NCBI GenBank assembly: GCA_016763895.1
Contig: JAESSV010000142.1
Location: forward strand, 1-7,624
DNA: 7,624 nt
Reading direction: 5' to 3'
Source: Magnetovibrio sp.
Lineage (GTDB): Bacteria; Pseudomonadota; Alphaproteobacteria; Rhodospirillales; Magnetovibrionaceae
Each line of letters begins with the position of its first letter. The first letter of the stretch is position 1. This document shows positions 1 to 6,684 of the stretch, piece after piece. The notes under the pieces were generated by a model. It was not told where the DNA came from and ran no database searches. It saw nothing but the letters and a program-made list of their open reading frames with translations. Both the position numbers and the translations under genes were made by a program.

Positions 1-638
1 CCAAACAGTTCACTTTCGATAAGATCCTTTGGAATGGCCGCCATGTTGATGGCCACAAAGGGCATGTTTCGCCGGCGCCCAAAGTCATGCAAGGCCTTTG
101 CGACGAGCTCTTTTCCGGTGCCCGATTCACCATTCACAATGATGCTCAAATCCGTTTGCATCAAACGGGCAATGGTGCGGTAGATGTCTTGCATCGCCGA
201 TGACCGCCCGATAAGCGGCATTTCTTCTTCACCATCCTGATCGTTTTTAGCCGCGCCGGATCCTTGCTTTCCAGCCTCAAGCCCCCTCTTAACAACGTTA
301 ACCAATTCATTGATATCAAAAGGTTTTGGCAGGTATTCAAAGGCACCACGTTCGGTGGCTTTCAAGGCCGTCATAATGGTGGCTTGGGCGCTCATCACGA
401 TAATGCGCAGGTTGGGTCTGATTTTGAGAATGCGCGGAACCAAGTCCAAGCCGTTTTCGTCGGGCATCACAACATCGGTGATGACCAAGTCCCCTTCCCC
501 GGCCGACACCCATTTCCAAAGTGTTGCCGCGTTAGACGTGGTCCGCACTTCAAACCCGGCCCGGCTTAGGGCTTGTTCTAAAACCACTCGAATTGAATTG
601 TCATCATCCGCGACTAAGATTGTTGCAGCAGTCGTCAT
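1..638 (-). CDS. ntrC: Nitrogen regulation protein NtrC, N-terminal 212 residues (partial at window edge)
   Basis: Sigma-54-dependent response regulator of nitrogen assimilation, activated when NtrB phosphorylates its receiver domain. Translating leftward from ATG 638 gives a receiver domain (about residues 5-120) with acidic pair D11/D12, phosphoacceptor D55 in [11 protein letters not shown]83 and K105 in the PKPF motif. A linker to about residue 140 is followed by the start of the AAA+ domain, with Walker A GESGTGKE at 170-177. The window ends in ESELFG, just before where the sigma-54-contacting GAFTGA loop is expected; the rest of AAA+ and the Fis-type helix-turn-helix lie outside. The ATG overlaps the ntrB stop as ATGA, indicating translational coupling. 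Motifs and context together make the assignment nearly certain; an NtrX-like paralogue is less likely because NtrB is directly upstream. Confidence 0.96.
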   Translation of the reverse strand, partial: MTTAATILVADDDNSIRVVLEQALSRAGFEVRTTSNAATLWKWVSAGEGDLVITDVVMPDENGLDLVPRILKIRPNLRIIVMSAQATIMTALKATERGAFEYLPKPFDINELVNVVKRGLEAGKQGSGAAKNDQDGEEEMPLIGRSSAMQDIYRTIARLMQTDLSIIVNGESGTGKELVAKALHDFGRRRNMPFVAINMAAIPKDLIESELF

Positions 639-1783
639 ACATCTTGTCCTTCTGGAACAGGGTCTTTGGACATGGGCAGCAACACGCGAAAGGATGTGCG
701 ACCAGATTGAGTTTCGAAATCGATTACGCCACCCAAATCATCAACAATTTTGGCCACCATGGCCAGACCAAGCCCGCTGCCATTGGCTTTGGTGGTCACA
801 AAGGGGTCAAAAAGGTGCTCGGAAAGGTCATCGGGAATGCCGGGCCCATTGTCTTGCACGGTAATCGCCAAGGGCAAATGAACATGGCCTTTTTGGCCGG
901 GCATGGCAAAGCTGATGCCGTGCTGATAGGCTGTTTTCAAGACAATTTCGCCCCCATGCGGAGCCACAGCCTCGGCGGCATTTTTCACCAAATTTAAAAA
1001 AACCTGTATCAATTGATCTCGGTGGCCCAGCACAGGCGGCAAGGACGGATCATAGCTTTTTTTAAAACTTACGGACTTTGCAAACCCATGTGCGGCAACT
1101 TTGTGAACACGGTCAAGGACTTGGTGAATGTTGAGCGGGCCGGTTTTCAAGGGCGCATTTTCAGAAAACAGCTCCATGCGTTCGATCAAATCTTTGATCC
1201 TGTCTGATTCATCTTGAATCAACCGCGTTAGTTCACGATCTGCGTCGTTGGCCCCTTGTTCTAAAAGCTGTGCCGCGCCGCGAATGCCACTCAATGGATT
1301 TTTGACTTCATGGGCCAACATAGAGGACATCGCCGACATGGAACGCGCTGAATCGCGGTGTGTCAGCCGATGGGCAATTTGATCCGCAATGGACCGTTCT
1401 TGAAGGGACAATATAACGCTTTTATGTCCGTGATCCGCGACACCGTCTAATAATTCAGAAACCTGTACGTTAACGGTACGTTGCCCGGTTCGGGGCGTGT
1501 CCAAAACGATCCGATGTTCGGTCACGGTACTCACCCCGCCCCGCACCTGATCAATCAAAGCAAAAACAGGACTGTCTTGAGGAATTAAGTCGGTCAAAGG
1601 TGTGCGGGCAAAGGCTCCTGAACTTAACGAAAAAAGGTGTTCCGCAGCCAGGTTGGCGAATTGAACCTGATCATTATGACTGAGAACCAACACCGCTTGG
1701 GATAAAGCGTTCAACACCAAATCCGGCGTCACCCCTCCTGTTTTTATTGAGGTTGTCTTGTTTGGGGCAGTGGGTTGGCTCAT
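635..1783 (-). CDS. ntrB: Nitrogen regulation sensor histidine kinase NtrB (GlnL)
   Basis: Cytoplasmic PII-regulated histidine kinase/phosphatase partnering NtrC. The 382-residue protein has a PAS-like sensor region (about 20-130), a HisKA dimerisation domain with H-box HEVKNPLSG (phosphorylated H158), and an HATPase_c domain with N-box NLVKNAAEA (about 264-272), G1 box DNGPGIP (311-317) and G2 box GSGLGL (335-340). There are no membrane segments, as expected for NtrB and unlike NtrY. I chose the ATG at 1783 (MSQPTAPNK) because it lies 5 bp past the dusB stop. The frame stays open upstream to 1858, but that extension would overlap dusB by 70 bp and adds no NtrB-like sequence. Its stop overlaps the ntrC start by 4 bp. 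Length is close to the family norm. Confidence 0.96.
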   Translation of the reverse strand: MSQPTAPNKTTSIKTGGVTPDLVLNALSQAVLVLSHNDQVQFANLAAEHLFSLSSGAFARTPLTDLIPQDSPVFALIDQVRGGVSTVTEHRIVLDTPRTGQRTVNVQVSELLDGVADHGHKSVILSLQERSIADQIAHRLTHRDSARSMSAMSSMLAHEVKNPLSGIRGAAQLLEQGANDADRELTRLIQDESDRIKDLIERMELFSENAPLKTGPLNIHQVLDRVHKVAAHGFAKSVSFKKSYDPSLPPVLGHRDQLIQVFLNLVKNAAEAVAPHGGEIVLKTAYQHGISFAMPGQKGHVHLPLAITVQDNGPGIPDDLSEHLFDPFVTTKANGSGLGLAMVAKIVDDLGGVIDFETQSGRTSFRVLLPMSKDPVPEGQDV

Positions 1784-1788
1784 AAGGT

Positions 1789-2775
1789 TCAGGCTGCTTT
1801 TTGTTCGATAAGGGGGGCAAAAAAAGCCTGGATTAAATCCGGCACTTGATCGGGGCAATTACAGGCAAAAGTCAATGCTCTAAATTCGGCTGAATTTGGC
1901 AATCCCTTGGAATACCAACCAATATGTTTGCGCATATTGCGCATGCCCAGCTCTTTTCCATAATGAGAAAGCATCGCATCATAATGGATCAGGATGGTTT
2001 CCAGCTTGATTTCCAAGCTGGGGTCCGCCAAGCGTTCCCCGGTTTTGAGAAAATGAGCCACTTGCGAAGGAAACCAAGGCTTTCCATAACAGCCCCGGCC
2101 AATCATCACGCCGTCGGTTTTCGACAGCTCAAACATCCGCCCGGCATCATCAAGCGTGTTCACATCACCATTTCCCGTCACGGGCAAACCAACCGCCGCC
2201 TTCACTTCGGCGATAAAGGCCCAATCGGAATGACCCTTGTACATTTGTTGGCGCGTGCGACCGTGCACCACAATGGACTGAATGCCACTTTCTTCGGCGA
2301 TGCGTGCTAGATTCGGGGCATTGCGATTGTCCGCATCCCACCCGGTGCGCATTTTCAAGGTCACGGGGGTCGATACCGCATTCACGGCTGCTTCCATAAT
2401 TTTCCCGGCCAAGACTTCATCTTTCATCAAGGCCGAGCCAGAATAACCGTTCACCACTTTTTTCGCAGGACAGCCCATGTTCAAATCAATAATCGCCGCG
2501 CCGCGATCTTCGTTCATTTTGGCGGCTTCGGCGACCACATCCGGCTCAGTCCCCGCCAACTGAACCGACATGGGGAATTCATCCACGCAGGCCGTGGACA
2601 TCCGCATGGTCTTTTTGTTGGCATAAATCATGGCCTTTGAGGCAATCATTTCAGACACCACAAGCCCCACGCCAAAACGTCTCACCAGACGGCGAAACGG
2701 ACGGTCGGTCACCCCAGCCATAGGGGCCAACATCACATTATTTTCAAGCTCAACAGAGCCAATTTTGTAAGTCAT
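1789..2775 (-). CDS. dusB: tRNA-dihydrouridine synthase DusB (NifR3)
   Basis: FMN-dependent, NADPH-using enzyme that reduces specific uridines in the tRNA D-loop to dihydrouridine. The 328-residue TIM-barrel protein shows the N-terminal [12 protein letters not shown] motif (17-28), the signature NMGCPAKK with catalytic C102, K141 in [13 protein letters not shown] with H171, and the FMN-phosphate-binding GNGD (201-204) and GRG (227-229) loops; the end is the Dus helical domain. Length is normal for DusB. The start matches the usual MxYKIGxVxLxNxxxLAPMAG beginning, though no strong Shine-Dalgarno is visible. It heads the ntrBC operon; this nifR3-ntrB-ntrC order is classical in Alphaproteobacteria, where the gene was first named nifR3. 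The role in tRNA modification is family knowledge; its co-expression with ntrBC is inferred from spacing. Confidence 0.97.
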   Translation of the reverse strand: MTYKIGSVELENNVMLAPMAGVTDRPFRRLVRRFGVGLVVSEMIASKAMIYANKKTMRMSTACVDEFPMSVQLAGTEPDVVAEAAKMNEDRGAAIIDLNMGCPAKKVVNGYSGSALMKDEVLAGKIMEAAVNAVSTPVTLKMRTGWDADNRNAPNLARIAEESGIQSIVVHGRTRQQMYKGHSDWAFIAEVKAAVGLPVTGNGDVNTLDDAGRMFELSKTDGVMIGRGCYGKPWFPSQVAHFLKTGERLADPSLEIKLETILIHYDAMLSHYGKELGMRNMRKHIGWYSKGLPNSAEFRALTFACNCPDQVPDLIQAFFAPLIEQKAA

Positions 2776-2858
2776 GAACGCGAAAATCCAAGGCAGTAAA
2801 AAAATACGTGCCTATTTATTGTGCAAAAAACATAAAAACGCAAGGGTTTGAAGGGGGA
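2776..2858 (-). promoter_or_regulatory. Intergenic region upstream of dusB-ntrBC, possible promoter
   Basis: An 83-bp AT-rich gap separates the YpjD-like stop from the dusB start, which is long for an operon-internal spacer. Read leftward it holds TTGCGT-N17-AATAAA as a weak -35/-10 candidate, and a separate TTGCAC followed by TATTTT with only 14 bp between them. No hairpin terminator for the upstream gene is evident. Which of these, if any, starts transcription is unclear. Confidence 0.25.
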
Positions 2859-3707
2859 TTAAGCCAAAATAACGTCTGTGACGACTTTCACGCCGATGTA
2901 GCCCAAGGCCAACAACAAATAGCCCAACAGCACATACCGGGCGGCTTTTCGTCCTCTTAAGCCTGTTTTATGATGGGCAAACAACACCCCACCAATGACC
3001 ACAAAGGCCAAAATGCTTAAGATGGTTTTGTGATCAAAGACCAACAACGTCCCGCGAACTTTATATTCTGCTGCCATGCCTGTGATAAGGCCAAGGCCCA
3101 AAATCGCTTCACCCCACCCCAACAAGCGCACCGTCATTGATCCACAATCGGCAACCGAAGGCAATTTGTGGGTCAATTTGGTCGGGCGTTTGGTTTTCAA
3201 GGCCCGGTCTTGTAAAAAAGCCGCCAAGGCCGCCACAGCCGAGATGGTCACCAAAGCATAAGTCGCCACCGAAATAACGATGTGCACAATCAACCAACCA
3301 TCGGGCCCGGCCCCAGCCCCAGTTGGCATGGTGGATATAGGGGGTATGGTGGCCCCCTCACCCCGTCCAGAAGCTTCGGCCAGCAAAGCCACCAAGCCCA
3401 TTAACGCCATATACGGCACCAACAATGGGGTTAAGCGCCACGTTTCGCGCACGGACCACGCCAACATGGCAAACAATGTCATGGTTGCCGCGATGCTCAC
3501 CCACAGCGCACTGGTCAGCCCCGCTTGCCAAGTGCCGGACAATTGCACCAAAACCCAAGCCAAAGGCCCCAGCGCACTTAAGGCCAAGCACGCCCAAAAA
3601 GCTGTGTTTGGCGTAAAATCAGATCGAGCCTCGCCCCGAAAAGCCATAAAGCCGACCGGAAAAAGGCAAAAGATAGCGACCAGACCGTGAATAAAGTTAA
3701 CTGACAT
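2859..3707 (-). CDS. Cytochrome c assembly/CcsA-HemX-YpjD family inner membrane protein
   Basis: The 282-residue protein has eight predicted membrane helices (roughly 5-23, 38-58, 62-86, 92-112, 138-166, 195-213, 228-245, 257-281). It resembles the YpjD branch of the CcsA/CcmC superfamily, which includes haem-handling proteins of cytochrome c maturation. Diagnostic features are H142 in the fifth helix (VHIVISVATYAL), the FDHKTILS segment with H226, and the terminal RGRKAARYVLLGY stretch, where YpjD homologues look alike. It lacks the WGxxWxWD haem motif of CcmC/CcsA proper, so a direct role in haem export is not shown. ATG 3707 is chosen because hydrophobic helix 1 starts straight after it; the frame continues upstream to 3905 but that part overlaps ispDF and is not membrane-like. 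An AAGGAG sequence lies 13 bp upstream of the ATG, rather far. Exact function unknown. Confidence 0.88.
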   Translation of the reverse strand: MSVNFIHGLVAIFCLFPVGFMAFRGEARSDFTPNTAFWACLALSALGPLAWVLVQLSGTWQAGLTSALWVSIAATMTLFAMLAWSVRETWRLTPLLVPYMALMGLVALLAEASGRGEGATIPPISTMPTGAGAGPDGWLIVHIVISVATYALVTISAVAALAAFLQDRALKTKRPTKLTHKLPSVADCGSMTVRLLGWGEAILGLGLITGMAAEYKVRGTLLVFDHKTILSILAFVVIGGVLFAHHKTGLRGRKAARYVLLGYLLLALGYIGVKVVTDVILA

Positions 3708-3795
3708 AAACGCACAATCGCTCCTTGAAGAGTTTTGTGCAAGGTGTCTTTTAACCGTTCGCAAGGGATCCACCTTAAAACCGTGTAAAAATCCG

Positions 3796-3814
3796 CACAA
3801 AGTGATAGTTTGTG
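3796..3814. repeat. Short dyad immediately upstream of ispDF
   Basis: CACAAA (3796-3801) and TTTGTG (3809-3814) form a perfect 6-bp inverted repeat with a 7-nt loop, ending 4 nt before the ispDF ATG. The right arm includes the GTG of GTGGG, the only Shine-Dalgarno-like sequence before ispDF, so the hairpin could mask ribosome access or act as an operator. The arms are short and chance is not excluded. Confidence 0.35.
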
Positions 3815-3818
3815 GGCC

Positions 3819-5015
3819 ATGACACAGAAACAAACTCAAAGGACCACAGCGTTGATTGTGGCCGCAGGACGAGGCCACCGTTTTGGCGGACCGTTGCCGA
3901 AACAATACGCACGACTAGCTGGAAAAACTGTATTATATCATACCGTTAAGGCATTTTCACAAGCCCATAACGTTGACCTTGTGCGGTGTGTTATTCACCC
4001 CGATGACCAAGATCTTTATAACGAATCCGTCCAAGGCCTTGATCTATTGCCCCCGGTCATGGGCGGAGCCGAACGCCAAGATTCGGTTCGTCTTGGGCTG
4101 GAAAGCCTCACAAGCCTAGATGTCGATAAGGTTCTTATCCACGACGGAGCCAGACCTTTTGTATCCCAAGCCGTCATTGACGGTGTTCTTACAGCCCTTG
4201 ATACGGCGAAGGCCGCCCTGCCGGCTTTGAGGGTTGCCGATACGCTCAAACGCGGAAATGATCAGGACTTAATTAAAGAAACCGTGTCTCGGGAAGACTT
4301 GTACCGCGCCCAAACACCACAAGGCTTTCATTTGCCTGAAATCATCGAAGCCCATCAAAAATTTGAGGGTGATCCGTTAACGGATGATGCGCAATTGTTT
4401 GAAAGTTTAGGAATTCCCGTCACCTTAAGCCAAGGATCTCATGACAACTATAAAATCACCACCGGAGAAGACCTGATGAGAGCGGAACGCCTCATCACGA
4501 TAAGCTCAGAAACCCGCATGGGCATGGGGTTTGATGTCCACACGTTTGGGGACGGCAATTTTGTTACCTTGTGTGGCATCGAAATCCCTCATGACTTTGG
4601 CTTGGTTGGCCATTCCGATGCTGACGTTGCCTTGCACGCCCTAACCGACGCGCTGTTGGGCGCGATAGGAGCCGGAGACATCGGTCAACACTTCCCCCCC
4701 AGCGATCAACAATGGAAAGGCGCCAAATCTTTTCAATTTGTTCAACACGGGTGCCAATTGATCCGCGAACGCGGTGGTAAAATTATCAATGTGGATGTGA
4801 CGCTTATTTGTGAAGCGCCAAAAGTTTGGCCTCACCGTGAGGCTATGATCGCGAAGATTGCCGAAATCTTGGACTTAAGCCCCGACCGGGTATCGGTCAA
4901 AGCAACCACGACGGAAGGCTTGGGTTTTACGGGACGCAAAGAGGGCATTGCCGCGCAAGCCTTGGTTTCAGTTCAATTACCCGGCCAATTACCCGGCCAA
5001 TTACCCGCGTGTTAA
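3819..5015 (+). CDS. ispDF: Bifunctional IspD/IspF: MEP cytidylyltransferase and MEcPP synthase
   Basis: Fusion enzyme of the MEP isoprenoid pathway: IspD makes CDP-methylerythritol from MEP and CTP, and IspF cyclises the later phosphorylated intermediate to MEcPP with loss of CMP. The IspD half (about 8-228) shows VAAGRGHRF with K28, HDGARPF (108-114), RAQTPQGFH (163-171) and K212. The IspF half (about 233-386) shows metal ligands D239 and H241 in FDVH, H273 in ALHALTDA, HSDADV (265-270), HFPPSD (291-296) and TTTEGLGFTGR (363-373). All key residues appear intact. The 398-residue length suits alphaproteobacterial IspDF. ATG 3819 is preferred to an in-frame TTG three codons earlier. The last residues QLPGQLPGQLPAC lie beyond the IspF core and come from a 12-bp tandem repeat. 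The next gene starts 4 bp downstream, and the YpjD-like gene is divergent. Confidence 0.97.
   Translation: MTQKQTQRTTALIVAAGRGHRFGGPLPKQYARLAGKTVLYHTVKAFSQAHNVDLVRCVIHPDDQDLYNESVQGLDLLPPVMGGAERQDSVRLGLESLTSLDVDKVLIHDGARPFVSQAVIDGVLTALDTAKAALPALRVADTLKRGNDQDLIKETVSREDLYRAQTPQGFHLPEIIEAHQKFEGDPLTDDAQLFESLGIPVTLSQGSHDNYKITTGEDLMRAERLITISSETRMGMGFDVHTFGDGNFVTLCGIEIPHDFGLVGHSDADVALHALTDALLGAIGAGDIGQHFPPSDQQWKGAKSFQFVQHGCQLIRERGGKIINVDVTLICEAPKVWPHREAMIAKIAEILDLSPDRVSVKATTTEGLGFTGRKEGIAAQALVSVQLPGQLPGQLPAC
4974..5009 (+). repeat. 12-bp tandem repeat (three copies) at the 3' end of ispDF
   Basis: Unit CAATTACCCGGC occurs exactly at 4974-4985 and 4986-4997, with a third copy at 4998-5009 differing in its last two bases. 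The repeat is in frame and adds QLPG-QLPG-QLPA to the IspF C-terminus just before the stop. Because 12 is a multiple of three, copy-number change would not break the frame. Confidence 0.93.
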
Positions 5016-5019
5016 TGGC

Positions 5020-5418
5020 ATGCAGAACCTCACCTTAAGCAAAGCCATTGTCTTGCGGATTGACCCCGACCCCAACATAAGAACCACCATCCGCAAAGTT
5101 CTTGAAGGAGCCGGCTTTCGCCATATCAAAGAAGGCGCCGGGCTCAAGGACATAATTCTCCCGGGGCTTGCCTATGGCAGCCCGGACGAAGCCACGAAAA
5201 AAGCTTTGGGCCGTCTACTATATGTCTCTGAAGACATCGTCAGACGGATGGTCGACACAAAGTTTGATCATGTGAGCAAGCTTTGTCAGTCTTTGATCGA
5301 AGACACCGACCTGTTGAAACCGTTGTCCACCGCAATCTTGCGAGGGTTTGATGAAAAAGATGCCGATACGGCCCGTTTAGCCCACAAGATTTCCGAATCT
5401 GTGCAATCGAAAACTTAA
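5020..5418 (+). CDS. Hypothetical protein with receiver-like N-terminus
   Basis: I do not recognise this 132-residue protein. Residues 8-35 (IVLRIDPDPNIRTTIRKVLEGAGF) look like the first strand and helix of a response-regulator receiver domain, comparable with the start of the NtrC in this window. However, the acidic pair is D15-P16, no phosphoacceptor aspartate or switch lysine follows, and the similarity fades after about residue 41. The remainder is charged and apparently helical, ending KISESVQSKT; there are no membrane segments or signal peptide. ATG 5020 is 4 bp past the ispDF stop, so translation is probably coupled; no Shine-Dalgarno is visible. An in-frame TTG at 4948 inside ispDF is possible but would run through the tandem repeat. 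It faces cutA with a 14-bp gap. It could be a degenerate regulator or an unrelated helical protein. Confidence 0.7.
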   Translation: MQNLTLSKAIVLRIDPDPNIRTTIRKVLEGAGFRHIKEGAGLKDIILPGLAYGSPDEATKKALGRLLYVSEDIVRRMVDTKFDHVSKLCQSLIEDTDLLKPLSTAILRGFDEKDADTARLAHKISESVQSKT

Positions 5419-5426
5419 CGACAAAC

Positions 5427-5448
5427 AAACGCCTATAGGGTTTCTTTT
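5427..5448. terminator. Weak, possibly bidirectional terminator between convergent genes
   Basis: AAAC-G-CC (5427-5433) can pair with GG-GTTT (5438-5443) around a TATA loop, with one bulged G, followed rightward by CTTTT. Read leftward the same stem is followed by a TTTGTTTGT tail. It sits exactly between the convergent 132-residue gene and cutA, overlapping the cutA stop. The stem is short, so strength is doubtful. Confidence 0.33.
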
Positions 5449-5774
5449 GCTATCCAATTTAAGTATTCTGGGGATCCACCCTTGATATCCAGCGCGACAA
5501 TACAAGGGCAATCATAACTGTGCAGGGCTAGAATGCGCTGTGTGGCTTGGGACACCAAATCCTTTCGCGTTTTTAGCACCAAAGCGACCTCTTGGTCGTC
5601 TTGAACGTGCCCATCCCACCAATAAACAGACTGAACTTCGCCCAAAATATTGGCACAAGCCACCAACCGTTCGGTGACAAGGGTCTTGGCAATTTGGTTG
5701 GCCTCATCCCTTGAAGATGCGGTGACATATAGCCACTGTAAGGGATGTTGAATTTTATGTTTTGGCTTGTTCAT
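5433..5774 (-). CDS. cutA: Divalent-cation tolerance protein CutA
   Basis: Small trimeric CutA1-family protein of ferredoxin-like fold, linked genetically to copper and other divalent-cation tolerance in E. coli, although its biochemical role remains unsettled. The 113-residue protein carries the family hallmarks in order: a YVTASSRDEANQIA start of the fold (about 16-29), ERLVACANI (35-43), SVYWWDGHVQDDQEVALVLKT (49-69), and the HSYDCPCI strand followed by the YLNWI C-terminal helix. Length is normal. The ATG at 5774 gives about 12 residues before the fold, ordinary for the family. No strong Shine-Dalgarno is seen. It is monocistronic by layout: convergent with the hypothetical gene on its left and divergent from the 86-residue gene on its right. 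Confidence 0.95.
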   Translation of the reverse strand: MNKPKHKIQHPLQWLYVTASSRDEANQIAKTLVTERLVACANILGEVQSVYWWDGHVQDDQEVALVLKTRKDLVSQATQRILALHSYDCPCIVALDIKGGSPEYLNWIAKETL

Positions 5775-5797
5775 GAAGAGTTATCCCCATCCCCACC

Positions 5798-5826
5798 TTG
5801 GATTCATATTCGTTCTAACGTAACAT
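5798..5826 (+). promoter_or_regulatory. Candidate promoter for the 86-residue gene
   Basis: TTGGAT (5798-5803), a 17-bp spacer and TAACAT (5821-5826) form a sigma-70-like pair in the divergent cutA/86-aa interval, placing a start near 5833, 18 bp before the GGAG ribosome site. The spacer contains the 10-bp palindrome CGTTCTAACG (5811-5820), which could be an operator. Hexamer matches are only partial (3/6 and 4/6). Confidence 0.35.
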
Positions 5827-5862
5827 GCCCACAAATGAATGCAATTGCGTGGAGAATGAGAT

Positions 5863-6123
5863 ATGGCTTCAAAAGCCACAACTTCAAATAGGGCAACACG
5901 CGGGGCACCAAGCCGGGCACAATCGGACTGGTTACAACGTGGCGTCAACCAACCGGGTGGAAAGTTGCCGTTGTTTAACGAAGAAGGCCAGCAAGTCCCG
6001 GAACGTACCGTTAAATCCTGTATTGATAAGGGTTGGGCCGAACCTTGGTTTTCAAACCCGTTGAAACCGGACTGGATTGTTTGCAAGCTGACCGATCAAG
6101 GCCGCAAGGCTTTACAGCCTTAA
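5863..6123 (+). CDS. Small hypothetical protein, 86 aa
   Basis: Function unknown. The start is well supported: GGAG at 5851-5854 lies 8 nt before ATG 5863. The protein opens with a basic, Ser/Thr/Arg-rich tail (about 1-19), then a compact region SDWLQRGVNQPGGKLPLFNEEGQQV, ERTVKSCIDKGWAEPW and PLKPDWIVCKLTDQGRKAL. The last part, with tryptophans and a TDQGRKAL helix ending, has the feel of a small winged-helix-like module in which a helix is followed by a wing and the phrase 'T..GR.AL', but this is an impression from the sequence only. No membrane segment or signal peptide. The last four codons and the stop form part of the first copy of a 30-bp tandem repeat. It converges on the 104-residue gene with 56 bp between stops. 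Confidence 0.75.
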   Translation: MASKATTSNRATRGAPSRAQSDWLQRGVNQPGGKLPLFNEEGQQVPERTVKSCIDKGWAEPWFSNPLKPDWIVCKLTDQGRKALQP

Positions 6124-6200
6124 TGATTTAGATCCAAGACTTTACAGCCTTAGTCCGTTAGATCCAGGGCTTTACAGCCTTAATCTTCTAGATCAAGGTC
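6111..6200. repeat. 30-bp tandem repeat, three copies, spanning two convergent gene ends
   Basis: Exact 30-bp period: 6111-6140, 6141-6170 and 6171-6200, each pair about 24/30 identical. All begin TTTACAGCCTTA and share a TAGATC core. With the preceding bases each copy can form an AAGGCT-TTAC-AGCCTT type hairpin: perfect in copy 1 (6106-6121), one mismatch in copy 2, one wobble in copy 3. Copy 1 contains the last codons and stop of the 86-residue gene; copy 3 contains the stop and last six codons of the opposing 104-residue gene. Confidence 0.93.
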
Positions 6201-6494
6201 AACATATCCCTGTTCCAAGGCATAACGCAGCGCCTCGAATGCTTTTCTGGATTCTTCATAAGCTTCACGATGGATACGCATTTGATCTATCTTTTGTGAC
6301 GTCAAAGGCTCGCTCGTGTCCGAAGCACCGGCGCCAAAGGCTGCGTCTAAATAAGTGGCCCGCAACCGGGCAATGGCGACCGCAAACCCCAGAACAGTAT
6401 TTTTGTTGAGAGTTGGGATGTGAGCATGAATAATTTCCCGGTTTGCGATGCGAATACCTTGCTCAATTTCATTGAGGAGCCGTTTTATATCCAT
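6180..6494 (-). CDS. Hypothetical protein, 104 aa
   Basis: Not recognised. The protein starts MDIKRLLNEIEQGIRIANREIIHAHIP and is predicted mostly helical. A central region (about 34-54, VLGFAVAIARLRATYLDAAFG) is mildly hydrophobic but interrupted by arginines, so not a convincing membrane helix. A short polar linker follows, then a charged helix (about 68-97) with an acidic end DLDLED. The composition suggests a small soluble helical-bundle protein. ATG 6494 is the natural start since it begins a continuous amphipathic helix, but no Shine-Dalgarno lies before it, which lowers confidence. The stop and final residues are supplied by copy 3 of the 30-bp tandem repeat, so the present C-terminus may be recent. 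Its upstream side faces the non-coding region at 6495-7019. Confidence 0.68.
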   Translation of the reverse strand: MDIKRLLNEIEQGIRIANREIIHAHIPTLNKNTVLGFAVAIARLRATYLDAAFGAGASDTSEPLTSQKIDQMRIHREAYEESRKAFEALRYALEQGYVDLDLED

Positions 6495-6558
6495 CGTTTT
6501 TTGTAATCGTCACTGTGCTCATCAATCATCAAGATATGTCCTTTACCTGGCTCTAAAC

Positions 6559-6577
6559 GGGGATCGAATGATGCCCC
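6559..6577. other. Imperfect GC-rich hairpin
   Basis: GGGGATC (6559-6565) pairs with GAT-G-CCCC (6570-6577) around a GAAT loop, with one bulged G. It is followed rightward by TATTTTG, a poor terminator tail; leftward it would lie in the 5' region of the 104-residue gene's transcript. No rightward gene ends just before it. Confidence 0.35.
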
Positions 6578-6635
6578 TATTTTGAGAAAACAAAGAGTGC
6601 CTTAAAATCACTAATATTTATATAAAAATCGCGTC

Positions 6636-6651
6636 TGTGACGTTCATCACA
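6636..6651. promoter_or_regulatory. CRP/FNR-superfamily type operator (TGTGA-N6-TCACA)
   Basis: Both half-sites match the canonical CRP recognition sequence exactly, with the correct 6-bp spacer (CGTTCA), centred at 6643.5. The nearest rightward -10-like element, TAGTTT at 6673-6678, would give a start near 6685, placing the site at -41.5, the class II activator position. Whether this organism's CRP-like regulator uses this consensus is not shown here. Confidence 0.5.
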
Positions 6652-6684
6652 TCCCCTGAAAAACAAACTTGCTAGTTTGAATGT

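Noticed and set aside
309..318. Palindrome TTGATATCAA
   Set aside because: It lies inside ntrC coding sequence (DIN codons) and lacks the N4 spacer of an FNR-type site.
1784..1858. N-terminal extension of NtrB to 407 residues
   Set aside because: It would overlap dusB by 70 bp; ATG 1783 lies neatly 5 bp after the dusB stop.
3712..3740. GCAC...GTGC as an NtrC enhancer site
   Set aside because: NtrC sites need about 7 bp between GCAC and GTGC; here there are 21, and no sigma-54 -24/-12 (GG/GC) element was seen nearby.
3708..3905. N-terminal extension of the YpjD-like protein to 348 residues
   Set aside because: The extra 66 residues overlap the ispDF start and the divergent promoter region and lack membrane-protein character; the hydrophobic first helix follows ATG 3707.
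5781..6086. Leftward 101-codon open frame opposite the 86-residue gene
   Set aside because: It is the antisense shadow of a gene with a good ribosome site, and its translation is low-complexity and unlike any protein.
6111..6200. 30-bp repeats as a CRISPR array
   Set aside because: Units are directly contiguous with no spacers and one unit is part of a coding sequence; there are no cas genes.
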